From Prevotellaceae bacterium (lineage in GTDB: Bacteria; Bacteroidota; Bacteroidia; Bacteroidales; Paludibacteraceae), in contig JAISXJ010000192.1 in the NCBI GenBank assembly GCA_031270565.1, positions 1 to 15,000 of the forward strand: a stretch of 15,000 nt of DNA, written 5' to 3'. Shown here piece by piece: positions 5,573 through 13,452 of the stretch. Below the pieces are notes generated by a model. The model was not told the origin of the DNA, ran no database searches, and saw only the letters and a program-made list of their open reading frames with translations. Position 1 is the stretch's first letter. The number at the start of each line of letters is the position of its first letter. Both the position numbers and the translations under genes were made by a program.

Positions 5573-7468
5573 ATGAAACAAAAAACATTTCTTTTCGCTG
5601 CTCTCGCAGCAGCATTTTTAGGCGTCGCTTCTTTTGCGACGGTACAGGCGCAAATTATTGACGAATTTCCCTACACCGTTACTATTACATCAAATGCAGA
5701 TCTGCCGGATTGGAATACTGCAGGCGCGAGTATTTATAGCGATGGAGCCCGTCTTTACGGAGGAGGAAGCGGACTTATTTCTCCTGAATTAGATGGCGCT
5801 TTTATGACAATCACGCTGACGAGCGGTAACGCATCCGGCAGCCCTCAAATGCAATGTTGGTATTCAACAGATGGGGTTAGTTTTTCGTCTATTCCTGGTG
5901 CAACAACCATTTCAAGCAGTAACACCACACGTTCATTTGAACTGCCCCTTGGAACAAAATTTATTAAAATACACAACACGGCACCCTCTTCTAACTATTA
6001 TATCTATTTAAAAAGCATCACCATAACAAACGATGTCGCCTCAAAATCAGACTCTTACCAAAATATAACGTGGGAGTTAAAAAGTACGGGAGAGTTGATA
6101 ATCGGCGGCACGGGCAATATGCCTGATTTTGCAAATACGGCTGATGTCCCATGGTACAACCACGCTAAGAGCATTGGCAAACTAACTTTCGGTAGCGGTA
6201 TTACAAGTATTGGCAATAATTCTTTCAGGGGTATGGCTCTTAAATCAATAATAATCCCGAACAATATTACAAAAATAGGCAATTACGCCTTTGCGGAGTG
6301 CTACGCCCCTACTTCTCTGTACATCCACAACAATATTACTTCTATCGGCGATTATGCTTTTTACGATATGGATAATCTTGATTATGTTGAAATTGGTACA
6401 GGGCTAAAAAGCGTTGGCACAGGCGCGTTTTCTGACTGTTTGGTGTTGAGTTCTTTCAGATTTAATGCCGTCGATTGCCGTGTGTTTGGCGACGAAAAGC
6501 ACCCTGTGTTTGCACAAAGTTATGATATGCGTTCGTTTTTATTCGGAAGCACTGTGAAAACTATACCCGATTATATGTTTGCAGGTATGCACATGTCTTT
6601 CCGTCTTTTTTGGCAAAACGGTGCAAGTGTCGGTGGATATGACGAATCTGGAATAGTGGAGCTTCCGCCAACTGTTAAATACGTTGGCATGGGTGCGTTT
6701 CTTGATACGAGATTTACAGATATTATTATCCCCGCTTCTGTCGATACTGTTGGCGCGGAAGCATTTAGAGATAATACTTCGCTCGAAAGTTTAAGGTGCA
6801 ACAGAACTGTTCCCCCTGTGCTTAAAGGCGATTTGGTGTTTCACAATATAAACAAAGGCACCTGTTATCTTGTCGTGCCGCAAAATTCGTACAGCGCCTA
6901 TTCTGCCGCTGCGCAGTGGAAGGATTTTTTCTTTATTGTTGATCCGTCCTACTCTGTGGCACGACTGAACAGTTTAAGCATTAACGGCGCAGAGTTTGAC
7001 CAGGGTTTTGACCCTGAGAAATTTTCATATACGCTTACAGTTCCTTACGAGGTGTCCCGCATTACTATTAACGCCATGGCAAATGCCGATGTAACTGTTA
7101 GCGATATTGGCGAAAAAGAACTTAACGTTGGACTTAATTTGTTTCATATCACTGTTGTTGCACCCGACAAACAGACTACGCAGATTTACACTATTGCCGT
7201 AACCCGTTTGTCGAACGTTTCTGGAATAGAGCCGCAGACAGCCGCAGACACTTCGTTGCAAGTCTATCCCAATCCTGTTTTGAATGGCGAGCTGAACGTG
7301 AAAAACGTTGCGGGCGGGCTGTTGCAGCTGTTCGATTGCAGCGGTAGGGTAGTGCTTTCAAAATCCGTTACAGGCGGCGATGCTGTTATTGAGATGTCTT
7401 CTATTTCAGAAGGAATTTACATTCTGCGCAACGGTGAAAATGTTGTCAGGGTTGTGAAAAGGAATTGA
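5573..7468 (+). CDS. Secreted BspA-like leucine-rich repeat protein with T9SS sorting domain
   Basis: 631 aa from ATG 5573, chosen because it opens a clean signal peptide (residues 1-26, cut after VQA). Next comes a beta-sandwich-like N-terminal region (about 30-155), then BspA-type LRR_5 repeats (about 165-445) with units such as KSIIIPNNITKIGNYAFAEC and SIGDYAF. A cadherin-like beta-sandwich follows (about 464-546: LNSLSINGAEF...YTIAVTRL). The last 70 residues (562-631) form a type IX secretion C-terminal domain: YPNP at 565-568, a GELNV strand, LFDCSGRVV and a SEGIYILR strand. It should be exported by Sec, then by T9SS, with the sorting domain removed and the protein attached to the surface. 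BspA-like proteins bind host or matrix proteins in oral relatives; the ligand here is unknown. Confidence 0.9.
   Translation: MKQKTFLFAALAAAFLGVASFATVQAQIIDEFPYTVTITSNADLPDWNTAGASIYSDGARLYGGGSGLISPELDGAFMTITLTSGNASGSPQMQCWYSTDGVSFSSIPGATTISSSNTTRSFELPLGTKFIKIHNTAPSSNYYIYLKSITITNDVASKSDSYQNITWELKSTGELIIGGTGNMPDFANTADVPWYNHAKSIGKLTFGSGITSIGNNSFRGMALKSIIIPNNITKIGNYAFAECYAPTSLYIHNNITSIGDYAFYDMDNLDYVEIGTGLKSVGTGAFSDCLVLSSFRFNAVDCRVFGDEKHPVFAQSYDMRSFLFGSTVKTIPDYMFAGMHMSFRLFWQNGASVGGYDESGIVELPPTVKYVGMGAFLDTRFTDIIIPASVDTVGAEAFRDNTSLESLRCNRTVPPVLKGDLVFHNINKGTCYLVVPQNSYSAYSAAAQWKDFFFIVDPSYSVARLNSLSINGAEFDQGFDPEKFSYTLTVPYEVSRITINAMANADVTVSDIGEKELNVGLNLFHITVVAPDKQTTQIYTIAVTRLSNVSGIEPQTAADTSLQVYPNPVLNGELNVKNVAGGLLQLFDCSGRVVLSKSVTGGDAVIEMSSISEGIYILRNGENVVRVVKRN
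7231..7250 (+). repeat. Perfect 10-bp tandem duplication just before the sorting domain
   Basis: The decamer GCCGCAGACA occurs twice in direct succession inside the LRR gene, coding for the linker at about residues 553-560. Because ten is not a multiple of three, gain or loss of one copy would shift the frame and remove the T9SS sorting domain. Confidence 0.75.
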
Positions 7469-7495
7469 GCCTGAAAGTACGAAAAAACCTGTCCT

Positions 7496-7511
7496 GCCCG
7501 CGCAGGCGGGC
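7496..7511. repeat. GC-rich palindrome after the LRR gene
   Basis: GCCCGC and GCGGGC form a 6-bp stem with a 4-base loop. An overlapping CCTGC/GCAGG pairing is also possible. It resembles the CCCGC palindromes at 14915-14964 and may be a related repetitive extragenic element. Confidence 0.5.
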
Positions 7512-7520
7512 GTTTCTTGA

Positions 7521-7557
7521 AAACCGTCATTGCGAGCTTGACCCGCAATGACGGTTT
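7521..7557 (+). terminator. Long palindrome ending the LRR gene, CGTCATTGCGAG type
   Basis: AAACCGTCATTGCG at 7521-7534 is perfectly complementary to 7544-7557 with a 9-base loop, and TTGTGTTT-like sequence follows. It should act as an intrinsic terminator about 50 bases after the stop. The core CGTCATTGCGAG is, from memory, part of a palindromic repeat found in many unrelated bacteria, so it may also be a dispersed element. Confidence 0.7.
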
Positions 7558-7624
7558 GTGTTTGGCATCTCAAAAAAAAAATTAACCATCTGCTTTTGTC
7601 TGTCTATATGTCAAAACTTTTATG

Positions 7625-7632
7625 TACATTTG
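7625..7632 (+). promoter_or_regulatory. Probable -7 element of dnaN
   Basis: TACATTTG matches TAnnTTTG and lies 63 bases before the dnaN ATG. The nearest TTTG upstream (7595-7598) is 26 bases away, further than usual. Directly downstream, CGGG (7633-7636) and CCCG (7645-7648) could pair around the likely transcription start. Confidence 0.45.
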
Positions 7633-7695
7633 CGGGGTTATAATCCCGACGAAGTTTCATATTCAAAATTCACTTCAAAATAAACCATTTTTATT

Positions 7696-8820
7696 ATGCA
7701 ATTTACAGTATCAAGTTCGGCTTTGCTGAGCCGTTTACTCTCAATCGGACGTGTGGTGAACTCTAAAAGTACACTGCCGATTTTGGAGAATTTTCTTTTT
7801 AAGATTTCAGATAATACGTTGACAATTACAGCAACGGATCTGGAAACCACACTGACCTCCACTCTGGCAGTGGAAAACAGTACAGGCAATATTACGCTCG
7901 CTGTACAAGCAAAACTTCTGCTTGATACATTGCGCGAATTTCCGGAACAGCCGCTGTTGTTCGACATTGATGAGGAAAGTCTGGCGGTTTTGATTAAAAC
8001 CGAGAATGGGCAGTTCAATTTCATCGGACTCAGTGGCGACGCTTTCCCAAAGTCCGCTACACTGAGCGACGAAAGCAACCACCTGATTTTACCGGTTGAA
8101 ACATTGCTTACCGGTATCTCCAGAGCATCGTTTGCTGCAGCTTCCGAAGAAGACCTCCGTCCGACAATGGCAGGTGTCTTTTTCGACATCAAACCGGAAG
8201 AGTTGACCCTTGTGGCTACGGATGCTCATAAACTGGTGCGCCTGAAAATGCTGTCGGTAAAAAGCGGCATTGAGGCTTCGTTTATCCTGCCCAAAAAGTC
8301 AACAGCGATTTTGAAAAGTATTTTGCCGAAAATATCCGGCGATGTAAAAATCAGTTTCGATTCCCAGAACATCCTTTTTGAGTTGCCCGAATATACGCTT
8401 ATTTGCAGACAGATAGAAGGACGTTATCCCAATTACAATGGCGTAATTCCCACACAGAACCCCTTTAAAATCATCGTTGACCGTCCGGCATTTCTCAATG
8501 CGGTAAGACGTGTGTCGGTGTATTCAAATCAGGGTACGGGATTGATTAAACTTCACGCAACGGATAATGTATTGCTTCTGTCGGCTCAGGATATTGATTT
8601 TTCAACCTCTGCCGAAGAGAGCATACCATGCCAGTTTTCGGACGAATCAATTGAAATTGGGTTCAAAGCGCCACTGCTGGTGGATGTCTTAACTAATATA
8701 TCTGCTTCAGAAGTAGTCATAGAATTGGCAGACTCTACGCGAGCAGGTATTCTGTTACCACTGGAAAATGAGCAGGACGAGGATCTGTTGATGTTATTAA
8801 TGCCGATGCTGATAGCGTAG
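7696..8820 (+). CDS. dnaN: DNA polymerase III beta subunit (sliding clamp)
   Basis: 374 aa, close to the usual 366-380. The clamp forms a ring around DNA and holds polymerase III and repair enzymes on it. Family marks are seen in all three domains: STLPILENFLF near residues 25-35 in domain I, ATDAHKLVRL at 174-183 and EGRYPNY at 241-247 in domain II and the linker, and a C-terminal LLMPM at 367-371 that forms part of the partner-binding pocket. The short Ala-ended tail after it is normal for the phylum. The start has an AT-rich leader and no Shine-Dalgarno. It is not next to dnaA here, as is common in Bacteroidetes. Confidence 0.97.
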   Translation: MQFTVSSSALLSRLLSIGRVVNSKSTLPILENFLFKISDNTLTITATDLETTLTSTLAVENSTGNITLAVQAKLLLDTLREFPEQPLLFDIDEESLAVLIKTENGQFNFIGLSGDAFPKSATLSDESNHLILPVETLLTGISRASFAAASEEDLRPTMAGVFFDIKPEELTLVATDAHKLVRLKMLSVKSGIEASFILPKKSTAILKSILPKISGDVKISFDSQNILFELPEYTLICRQIEGRYPNYNGVIPTQNPFKIIVDRPAFLNAVRRVSVYSNQGTGLIKLHATDNVLLLSAQDIDFSTSAEESIPCQFSDESIEIGFKAPLLVDVLTNISASEVVIELADSTRAGILLPLENEQDEDLLMLLMPMLIA

Positions 8821-8908
8821 GCATTTAACGTTGGGGTTGTATCAAAAGTTAATATAACCGCAATGAACGTAACGTTTTTTCAGAAATGCTTTTCAGCATT
8901 TTGCGTAG

Positions 8909-8962
8909 AAACAGGGCGAACTTTGCGATTTTAAAAAATGCTTTTGATGCAGCCCCCTGTTT
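8909..8962 (+). terminator. Hairpin between dnaN and prmC
   Basis: AAACAGGG at 8909-8916 pairs perfectly with CCCTGTTT at 8955-8962, with TT following. The 38-base loop contains a second copy of AAATGCTTTT (8936-8945); the first copy (8884-8893) belongs to a small AAATGCT/AGCATTT hairpin at 8884-8901. It may be a weak dnaN terminator or a structured leader of prmC. No TAnnTTTG promoter is visible before prmC. Confidence 0.35.
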
Positions 8963-8986
8963 TTGTCATTCACCAGAAACAATCCG

Positions 8987-9814
8987 ATGAATGTTCTCAA
9001 CTACATACGAGAGGCGTTGTCCGACAACTATACGATGTCGGAAATAAATGTCATTGCCAATGAGTTGCTGCGTAGCATCGACGGACTTACGCCCGCCGAA
9101 CGTCTTACTCATCCGACACCTTTTTTGGCAAACGCGCAACAACTTATCAAAAAGATGGTAGAAAGACTTTTACAGGGTGAGCCGTTGCAATATGTAGTAG
9201 GAAACGTGGATTTTTGTCATGCTACCATTCTGGTTGACAAAAGGGGATTAATCCCCCGTCCGGAGACTGCAGAACTGGTGGAATGGATCACCACAACAGA
9301 AACAAACACGGGCGAAGCGCTTGACATCGGCACGGGGTCGGGGTGTATGGCGGTGGCGGTGGCAATGCAGATGCCGCACGTGCATCTGTCGGCATTTGAC
9401 GTGTCGCTTGATGCACTGAAATTAGCCTCCGAAAATGCCGAACTCAATCAGGTACAAATCGACTTTTCTCACGTAAATATTCTTAAAACCTCTCACTGGG
9501 ATAAAACTTTCGATTTCATTATGAGTAATCCGCCCTATGTGCAGGAAAAAGAAAAAACATCCATGTCGGCAACGGTCTTGAACTACGAGCCGGCGCTGGC
9601 GCTGTTTGTGTCTGATGACGACCCGTTGCTGTTTTATCGCCACATCGCCAATTTTGCCTTCAATCAACTCAAACCGCATGGCGCTCTTTATCTCGAAATT
9701 AATCAACAGTTTGGAAAAGAGGTAACGGCATTGCTGAAGACGCACGGCTTCAAGCAGATTGAATTGCGTCAAGACCTGTCGGGACACGACAGAATGATAC
9801 GCGCCTGTCGTTGA
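8987..9814 (+). CDS. prmC: Release factor glutamine methyltransferase
   Basis: 275 aa. The enzyme uses S-adenosylmethionine to methylate the glutamine of the GGQ motif in release factors RF1 and RF2, which raises termination efficiency. A helical N-terminal domain (about 1-75) binds the release factor and ends in GEPLQYVVG (64-72). The methyltransferase fold follows with RPETAELVEW at 91-100, the SAM-binding LDIGTGSG (112-119) and the catalytic NPPY at 181-184, all as in the PrmC/HemK family. The ATG at 8987 is preferred to a TTG eight codons upstream because the alignment with the family begins there. It is followed after 17 bases by recX, an arrangement known in Bacteroidales. Confidence 0.95.
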   Translation: MNVLNYIREALSDNYTMSEINVIANELLRSIDGLTPAERLTHPTPFLANAQQLIKKMVERLLQGEPLQYVVGNVDFCHATILVDKRGLIPRPETAELVEWITTTETNTGEALDIGTGSGCMAVAVAMQMPHVHLSAFDVSLDALKLASENAELNQVQIDFSHVNILKTSHWDKTFDFIMSNPPYVQEKEKTSMSATVLNYEPALALFVSDDDPLLFYRHIANFAFNQLKPHGALYLEINQQFGKEVTALLKTHGFKQIELRQDLSGHDRMIRACR

Positions 9815-9831
9815 TAAAACGGTTTTACATT

Positions 9832-10293
9832 ATGACACATAGCATTTCCTCAGCGCAAGCCCTTAAAAAAGCCGCTGCCTTCTGTGCGGCAAGCGAGCGG
9901 TGCGTGGCAGACGTGCAGGGAAAACTCTCTTTGTGGGGCGTTCCTGCTGCCGAACAGCAAACACTGATTGAACGTTTGATAGCGGAAAAATTTATTGATG
10001 AAGCGCGATATGCATCGGCTTTTGTACGGGATAAATTTCAGTTCAATGGCTGGGGGACGGTAAAAATCGGCGGCATGTTACGCCGCAAACAACTGCCCGA
10101 ATATGTGATTGTTCAAGCGCTTGAAACAATTGACGAAGACGACTATCAGCAAAAACTCGCTCAACTGATAGCAACAAAACGCAAACAACTCAAAACTGCC
10201 GATCCGTACCAATGCAACGCGCAACTCTTTCGCTTTGCTGCCTCGCGCGGGTTTGAACATCAACTAATCGCCAAAATCTTACAAATAGAATAG
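9832..10293 (+). CDS. recX: Regulatory protein RecX
   Basis: 153 aa from ATG 9832; the frame is open from a TTG at 9811, but that would overlap prmC and lacks family support. RecX binds RecA filaments and limits recombination and the SOS response. The protein shows the repeated three-helix pattern of the family: ASERCVADVQGKL with a WGV turn in the first unit, FIDEARYASAFVRDKF at 54-69, GWGTVKI and LRRKQLPEYVI in the middle, and a weaker third unit near the C-terminus. It lies 17 bases behind prmC and is probably co-transcribed. It converges on lpdA with only 47 bases between the stops, and no clear terminator is visible there. Confidence 0.9.
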   Translation: MTHSISSAQALKKAAAFCAASERCVADVQGKLSLWGVPAAEQQTLIERLIAEKFIDEARYASAFVRDKFQFNGWGTVKIGGMLRRKQLPEYVIVQALETIDEDDYQQKLAQLIATKRKQLKTADPYQCNAQLFRFAASRGFEHQLIAKILQIE

Positions 10294-10340
10294 CCTGATA
10301 AAGGTAAGTGGCTGGCTTGATGGCAATGTCTTGGGTAAAC

Positions 10341-11678
10341 TCAAGACACAAAAAGCGTTTCCTTAAATATTTCGCTCACAGAGGGATGAGGAAAGATAAT
10401 TTTCCGAAACTGACTCACCGTCATACCGCTTTCGACAGCCATTACTGCCGAAGAAATCAACTCCGAAGCAGGATTGCCAATCAAATGAGCGCCCACAACT
10501 ACCTCACGTGCATCAATAACAAGTTTACACAAGCCGTTGCCGCCCTCATTTTCTGCAACAAATCTGCCGGAATACGTCATTGGCAATTTCAGAATCTGGT
10601 AAGGCTGACCGGCAAGACACATCTCTTCCTCCGTCCGACCAACACCGGCGACTTCAGGATTGGTGTAAACCACTGCCGGAACGGCATGATAACTCATCTG
10701 ATCTGTTTTGCCGAGTATGTTGTTTACCGCCACTTCAGCCTCGCGCTCAGCGGTATGCGCCAGCATTGAGTAGCCGGTAACGTCGCCAACGGCGTAAATA
10801 CATGGCTCCGAAGTACGCATAGTGGCATCTGTCCGGATGCCTGCGCGAGACAAATCCAACCCGAGACTTTCCACGCCATCCAAATTCGGACGTCGTCCAA
10901 CACAGATTAGTAACTGTTCCGCCGTGATGGTATTTTCGCCGGTAGCATTGGCATAGCAGATGCTATTCTCGTTTATTTCCAACACTTTTGCTCCCGTATA
11001 AAATGCAATACCGCGTTGTTCATATTCGGCGCGTAGCAGCGAGGCAATTTCGCAATCGACAGAGGGCAATATTTCCGGCGCCATCTCCACCACAGAAACC
11101 TTACAGCCAAAGGTGGCAAAAAGTCCGGCAAACTCCATTCCGATTACGCCGCCGCCAATGATGACTAAAGATTGAGGAATCCGTTTTGTTTCAAGGGCTT
11201 CGCGACTTGTCCAAAAAGGCGCGGACTCAACGTTCTTTATGGGCGGGATTGCCGTCTTTGAACCGGTAGCGATAAGCAGATGTTTGGCTTCAAAAGTCTG
11301 GTCGTTGCAGAGAACGGACACATAATCTGCCGTCTTGGAGGCAACCGCTGCGCCGTTGATAACAGTTATATGATGCGCCGTCATTTTTGCACGAATAGCG
11401 GCGTTAAGTTTTCGCACGACCTTGTTTTTTCGCAAAACCATCTTCTCATAATCAAACTGCACATCGCCACAAACGACGCCATATTTGGCGGAGACAAGTG
11501 CATTGTGATAGAGTTTTGCACTGTATAATAATGTCTTGGTAGGAATACATCCCTCGTTCAGGCAAACGCCTCCGAGTTGGTTTGTCTCAAATAATACGAC
11601 ACTCAAGCCGCCGACAGCGGCGCGTTCTGCCGCTGTATATCCGGCGGGACCACCGCCAATAATGGCTAAATCAAACAT
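10341..11678 (-). CDS. lpdA: Dihydrolipoamide dehydrogenase (E3)
   Basis: 445 aa, slightly shorter than the usual 460-475. It reoxidises protein-bound dihydrolipoamide with NAD+ in 2-oxo-acid dehydrogenase complexes or the glycine cleavage system. The FAD site is GGGPAGY at 8-14. The redox disulphide is GGVCLNEGCIPTK with Cys39 and Cys44, the NAD site is IGGGVIGMEFA around 174-184, and YAVGDVTG near 300 closes the FAD site. The catalytic His431 and Glu436 lie in HPSVSE, where the family more often has HPTxSE. No E1, E2 or lipoyl protein gene is in the window. It follows the M23 gene by 46 bases on the same strand. Related mercury or glutathione reductases are less likely given the C-terminal motif. 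Confidence 0.93.
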   Translation of the reverse strand: MFDLAIIGGGPAGYTAAERAAVGGLSVVLFETNQLGGVCLNEGCIPTKTLLYSAKLYHNALVSAKYGVVCGDVQFDYEKMVLRKNKVVRKLNAAIRAKMTAHHITVINGAAVASKTADYVSVLCNDQTFEAKHLLIATGSKTAIPPIKNVESAPFWTSREALETKRIPQSLVIIGGGVIGMEFAGLFATFGCKVSVVEMAPEILPSVDCEIASLLRAEYEQRGIAFYTGAKVLEINENSICYANATGENTITAEQLLICVGRRPNLDGVESLGLDLSRAGIRTDATMRTSEPCIYAVGDVTGYSMLAHTAEREAEVAVNNILGKTDQMSYHAVPAVVYTNPEVAGVGRTEEEMCLAGQPYQILKLPMTYSGRFVAENEGGNGLCKLVIDAREVVVGAHLIGNPASELISSAVMAVESGMTVSQFRKIIFPHPSVSEIFKETLFVS

Positions 11679-11695
11679 ATAAATTCGGGATTTAT
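11679..11695 (-). promoter_or_regulatory. Small palindrome abutting the lpdA start codon
   Basis: ATAAAT at 11679-11684 and ATTTAT at 11690-11695 surround a TCGGG centre and touch the ATG. It could form a weak hairpin at the ribosome site or be a protein-binding site; AT-rich chance is also possible. Confidence 0.25.
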
Positions 11696-11724
11696 TTTTT
11701 TTACGTAAATAGAAAAATACTGTT

Positions 11725-12633
11725 TTAGCGATAACGAATACGTTGTCCGATACGCAGAATGGATGTTGCCTTGATTTTGTTCAGACGGCACAGGTTTCCA
11801 ACCGTTGTTCGGTAACGATTGGCTATACGCGAAAGTGTGTCACCTGACTTAACTATGTGGTAACGTACTGCTGCGAGTTGTTTCAACTCTGCATTATGGT
11901 TGAAAGTATGCTTTTTAGTCAACAGATAGATATCGTCAAAGGTTGTTTTGTTGGGATAATCTATGAGTTTTGTTGTATTGAAAGCGTTACCGAGGAAACG
12001 CAGTTCATAGTGCAGATGAGGTCCTGTTGAGCGTCCGCTGTTGCCGCCCAGCCCAATGGGGTCGCCGGCTTCCACAATTTGATTGGTTGTTACAAATGTC
12101 TTTGAGAGGTGTGCGGAAACGCTCTCCAGACTGTTATTATGCCGGATAACGACATAATGTCCGTAGCCTCTGCGTTCATAATCAACTATGCGGACGATGC
12201 CCGAGAATGTCGCCCGTACGGTGTCGCCAATGGTCAGGGCAATGTCGGTGCCGTAATGAAAACGTCCGCGCCGTATGCCGAAATTGGAGTTGATACGGTT
12301 GTTGGGTACGGGAAATACAAAATCGCAGCAGTCTATCTCCACCGAATCGGGCAAACTATCAATACTGATACGATAAGGATTGAGATGACGCGATGTCCAC
12401 GTAAAATTATAGAGTTCGTCCGCCGGAATGGTAATCAGCGAATCGTTTTCAAAGGCAAAGCCTTCATCCGGATCAGCCTCTTCCGACGGGGTTACCTGTC
12501 CGGACGATGCGGAAGGATTGACGGAAAGAGGAGGGTTATTAGGTTTTGTTCCGGTGTTTGGCGGTGTGGGAATGGCGTAACTGATACTTGAACAGGCAAA
12601 TAAAACAATAATAAACAGGTGAGGAAATTTCAT
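11725..12633 (-). CDS. Secreted M23 metallo-endopeptidase with C-terminal LysM domain
   Basis: 302 aa. It likely cuts peptidoglycan cross-links or activates amidases in the periplasm. A signal peptide (about 1-20, ending ISYA) precedes a Pro/Ser-rich linker (21-60). The M23 domain has the zinc ligands His126 and Asp130 in HYGTD and His208 in HLHYEL, with catalytic His206 and a further conserved His175 in SAHLS, so it should be active. A LysM domain (257-301: YHIVKSGDTLSRIANRY...IGQRIRYR) binds glycan. LysM is at the C-terminus here, the reverse of many M23 proteins. A Cys at 14 is not in a proper lipobox. It sits 72 bases after ndk and 46 before lpdA, perhaps in one transcript. Confidence 0.93.
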   Translation of the reverse strand: MKFPHLFIIVLFACSSISYAIPTPPNTGTKPNNPPLSVNPSASSGQVTPSEEADPDEGFAFENDSLITIPADELYNFTWTSRHLNPYRISIDSLPDSVEIDCCDFVFPVPNNRINSNFGIRRGRFHYGTDIALTIGDTVRATFSGIVRIVDYERRGYGHYVVIRHNNSLESVSAHLSKTFVTTNQIVEAGDPIGLGGNSGRSTGPHLHYELRFLGNAFNTTKLIDYPNKTTFDDIYLLTKKHTFNHNAELKQLAAVRYHIVKSGDTLSRIANRYRTTVGNLCRLNKIKATSILRIGQRIRYR

Positions 12634-12705
12634 GATAGCGCTTTAGATTGTCGGATAGTTGTTGTAATTATATACGTCTTGAATGAATTAATTTTCACTT
12701 GCCGT

Positions 12706-13173
12706 TTAGAGTTTTTCACTTTCCGCATATAAGAAATTGGAAGAGATTTTAGTGTAGTCAAACAGTTCTGTGGGACTAAAAAAGCGCTTAATTTCCTCTT
12801 TGGCATTATCCGGTGAATCGGAAGTGTGAATAATATTCTCCTGATTGCTAACGCTGAAATCACCGCGTATGGTACCGGATACGGCGAGACGTCCATTTGT
12901 AGCGCCCGTCATTGTGCGTACTACCTGCACAGCTTCAACGCCTTCCCAACAAATAACAATCACGGGCGACGCCATCATTGCCTGCTTTACGCGAGGGAAA
13001 AACGGCTTATCGGCAAGATGAGCATAATGTTCCGAGAGAATGGCATCATTCAGTTGCAGCATTTTTACTCCACAAAGGCGCAAGCCTTTCCTTTCAAAAC
13101 GAGAGATGACCTCTCCGACCAGTTCACGCTGAATAGCGCTTGGCTTCAATATCACTAAGGTTTGTTCTAACAT
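12706..13173 (-). CDS. ndk: Nucleoside diphosphate kinase
   Basis: 155 aa, the length usual in Bacteroidetes and somewhat longer than the 140-143 of Escherichia coli. It passes the gamma-phosphate from ATP to other nucleoside diphosphates through a phospho-histidine. Visible family marks are TLVILKPSAIQR with Lys10, GEVISRFERKGLRL, KPFFP, the GATN and GTIRGDF segments and the active His116 in NIIHTSDSP. The extra residues are an insert at about 41-56 and a tail after SPTELFDY. The first gene of the minus-strand group, it has a consensus -7 element 21 bases upstream, so the leader is short. Confidence 0.97.
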   Translation of the reverse strand: MLEQTLVILKPSAIQRELVGEVISRFERKGLRLCGVKMLQLNDAILSEHYAHLADKPFFPRVKQAMMASPVIVICWEGVEAVQVVRTMTGATNGRLAVSGTIRGDFSVSNQENIIHTSDSPDNAKEEIKRFFSPTELFDYTKISSNFLYAESEKL

Positions 13174-13193
13174 AATTTCTTTTTAAAAGCACG

Positions 13194-13201
13194 CAAAAGT
13201 A
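13194..13201 (-). promoter_or_regulatory. Probable -7 element of ndk
   Basis: On the minus strand the bases read TACTTTTG, a full match to TAnnTTTG, giving a leader of roughly 15 bases before the ATG. No convincing -33 TTTG lies at the usual distance. The stretch 13202-13403 further upstream shows nothing else clear except an AT-rich CTAAAAA/TTTTTAG hairpin near 13369-13391. Confidence 0.5.
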
Positions 13202-13403
13202 GTATTAATCCACGATACCGACGACTTGAAACAGGATTTTTTAACAAAAAACAATAAAAGATAGGATATTTGAAGCATACAATTTGGATAGTTGCGTAAG
13301 TCAACAACCTTGTCTTTTCCTCAAATGTAACAAGAGACGCTACGTTGGAGAAAAGAGATAGATTTAGCCTAAAAAACTAAAGTGTTTTTAGTTCAGATAA
13401 AGG

Positions 13404-13438
13404 AAAAGCCCCCATCGCTGGAGGCTTTTGTTTTTTTT
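13404..13438. terminator. Terminator between ndk and the FISUMP gene
   Basis: AAAAGCCCCC at 13404-13413 pairs with GGAGGCTTTT at 13420-13429 (one mismatch, 6-base loop). Eight Ts follow at 13431-13438 on the plus strand. On the minus strand a TTTTCCTTT tail follows, so it can also end the FISUMP transcript, whose stop lies 15 bases away. The stronger U-tract is in the plus direction, where no gene is seen. Confidence 0.7.
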
Positions 13439-13452
13439 CTGAACGGATGAGA

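Noticed and set aside
10308..10780. Plus-strand frames across the end of lpdA
   Set aside because: They are antisense to a clearly conserved enzyme and have no family likeness.
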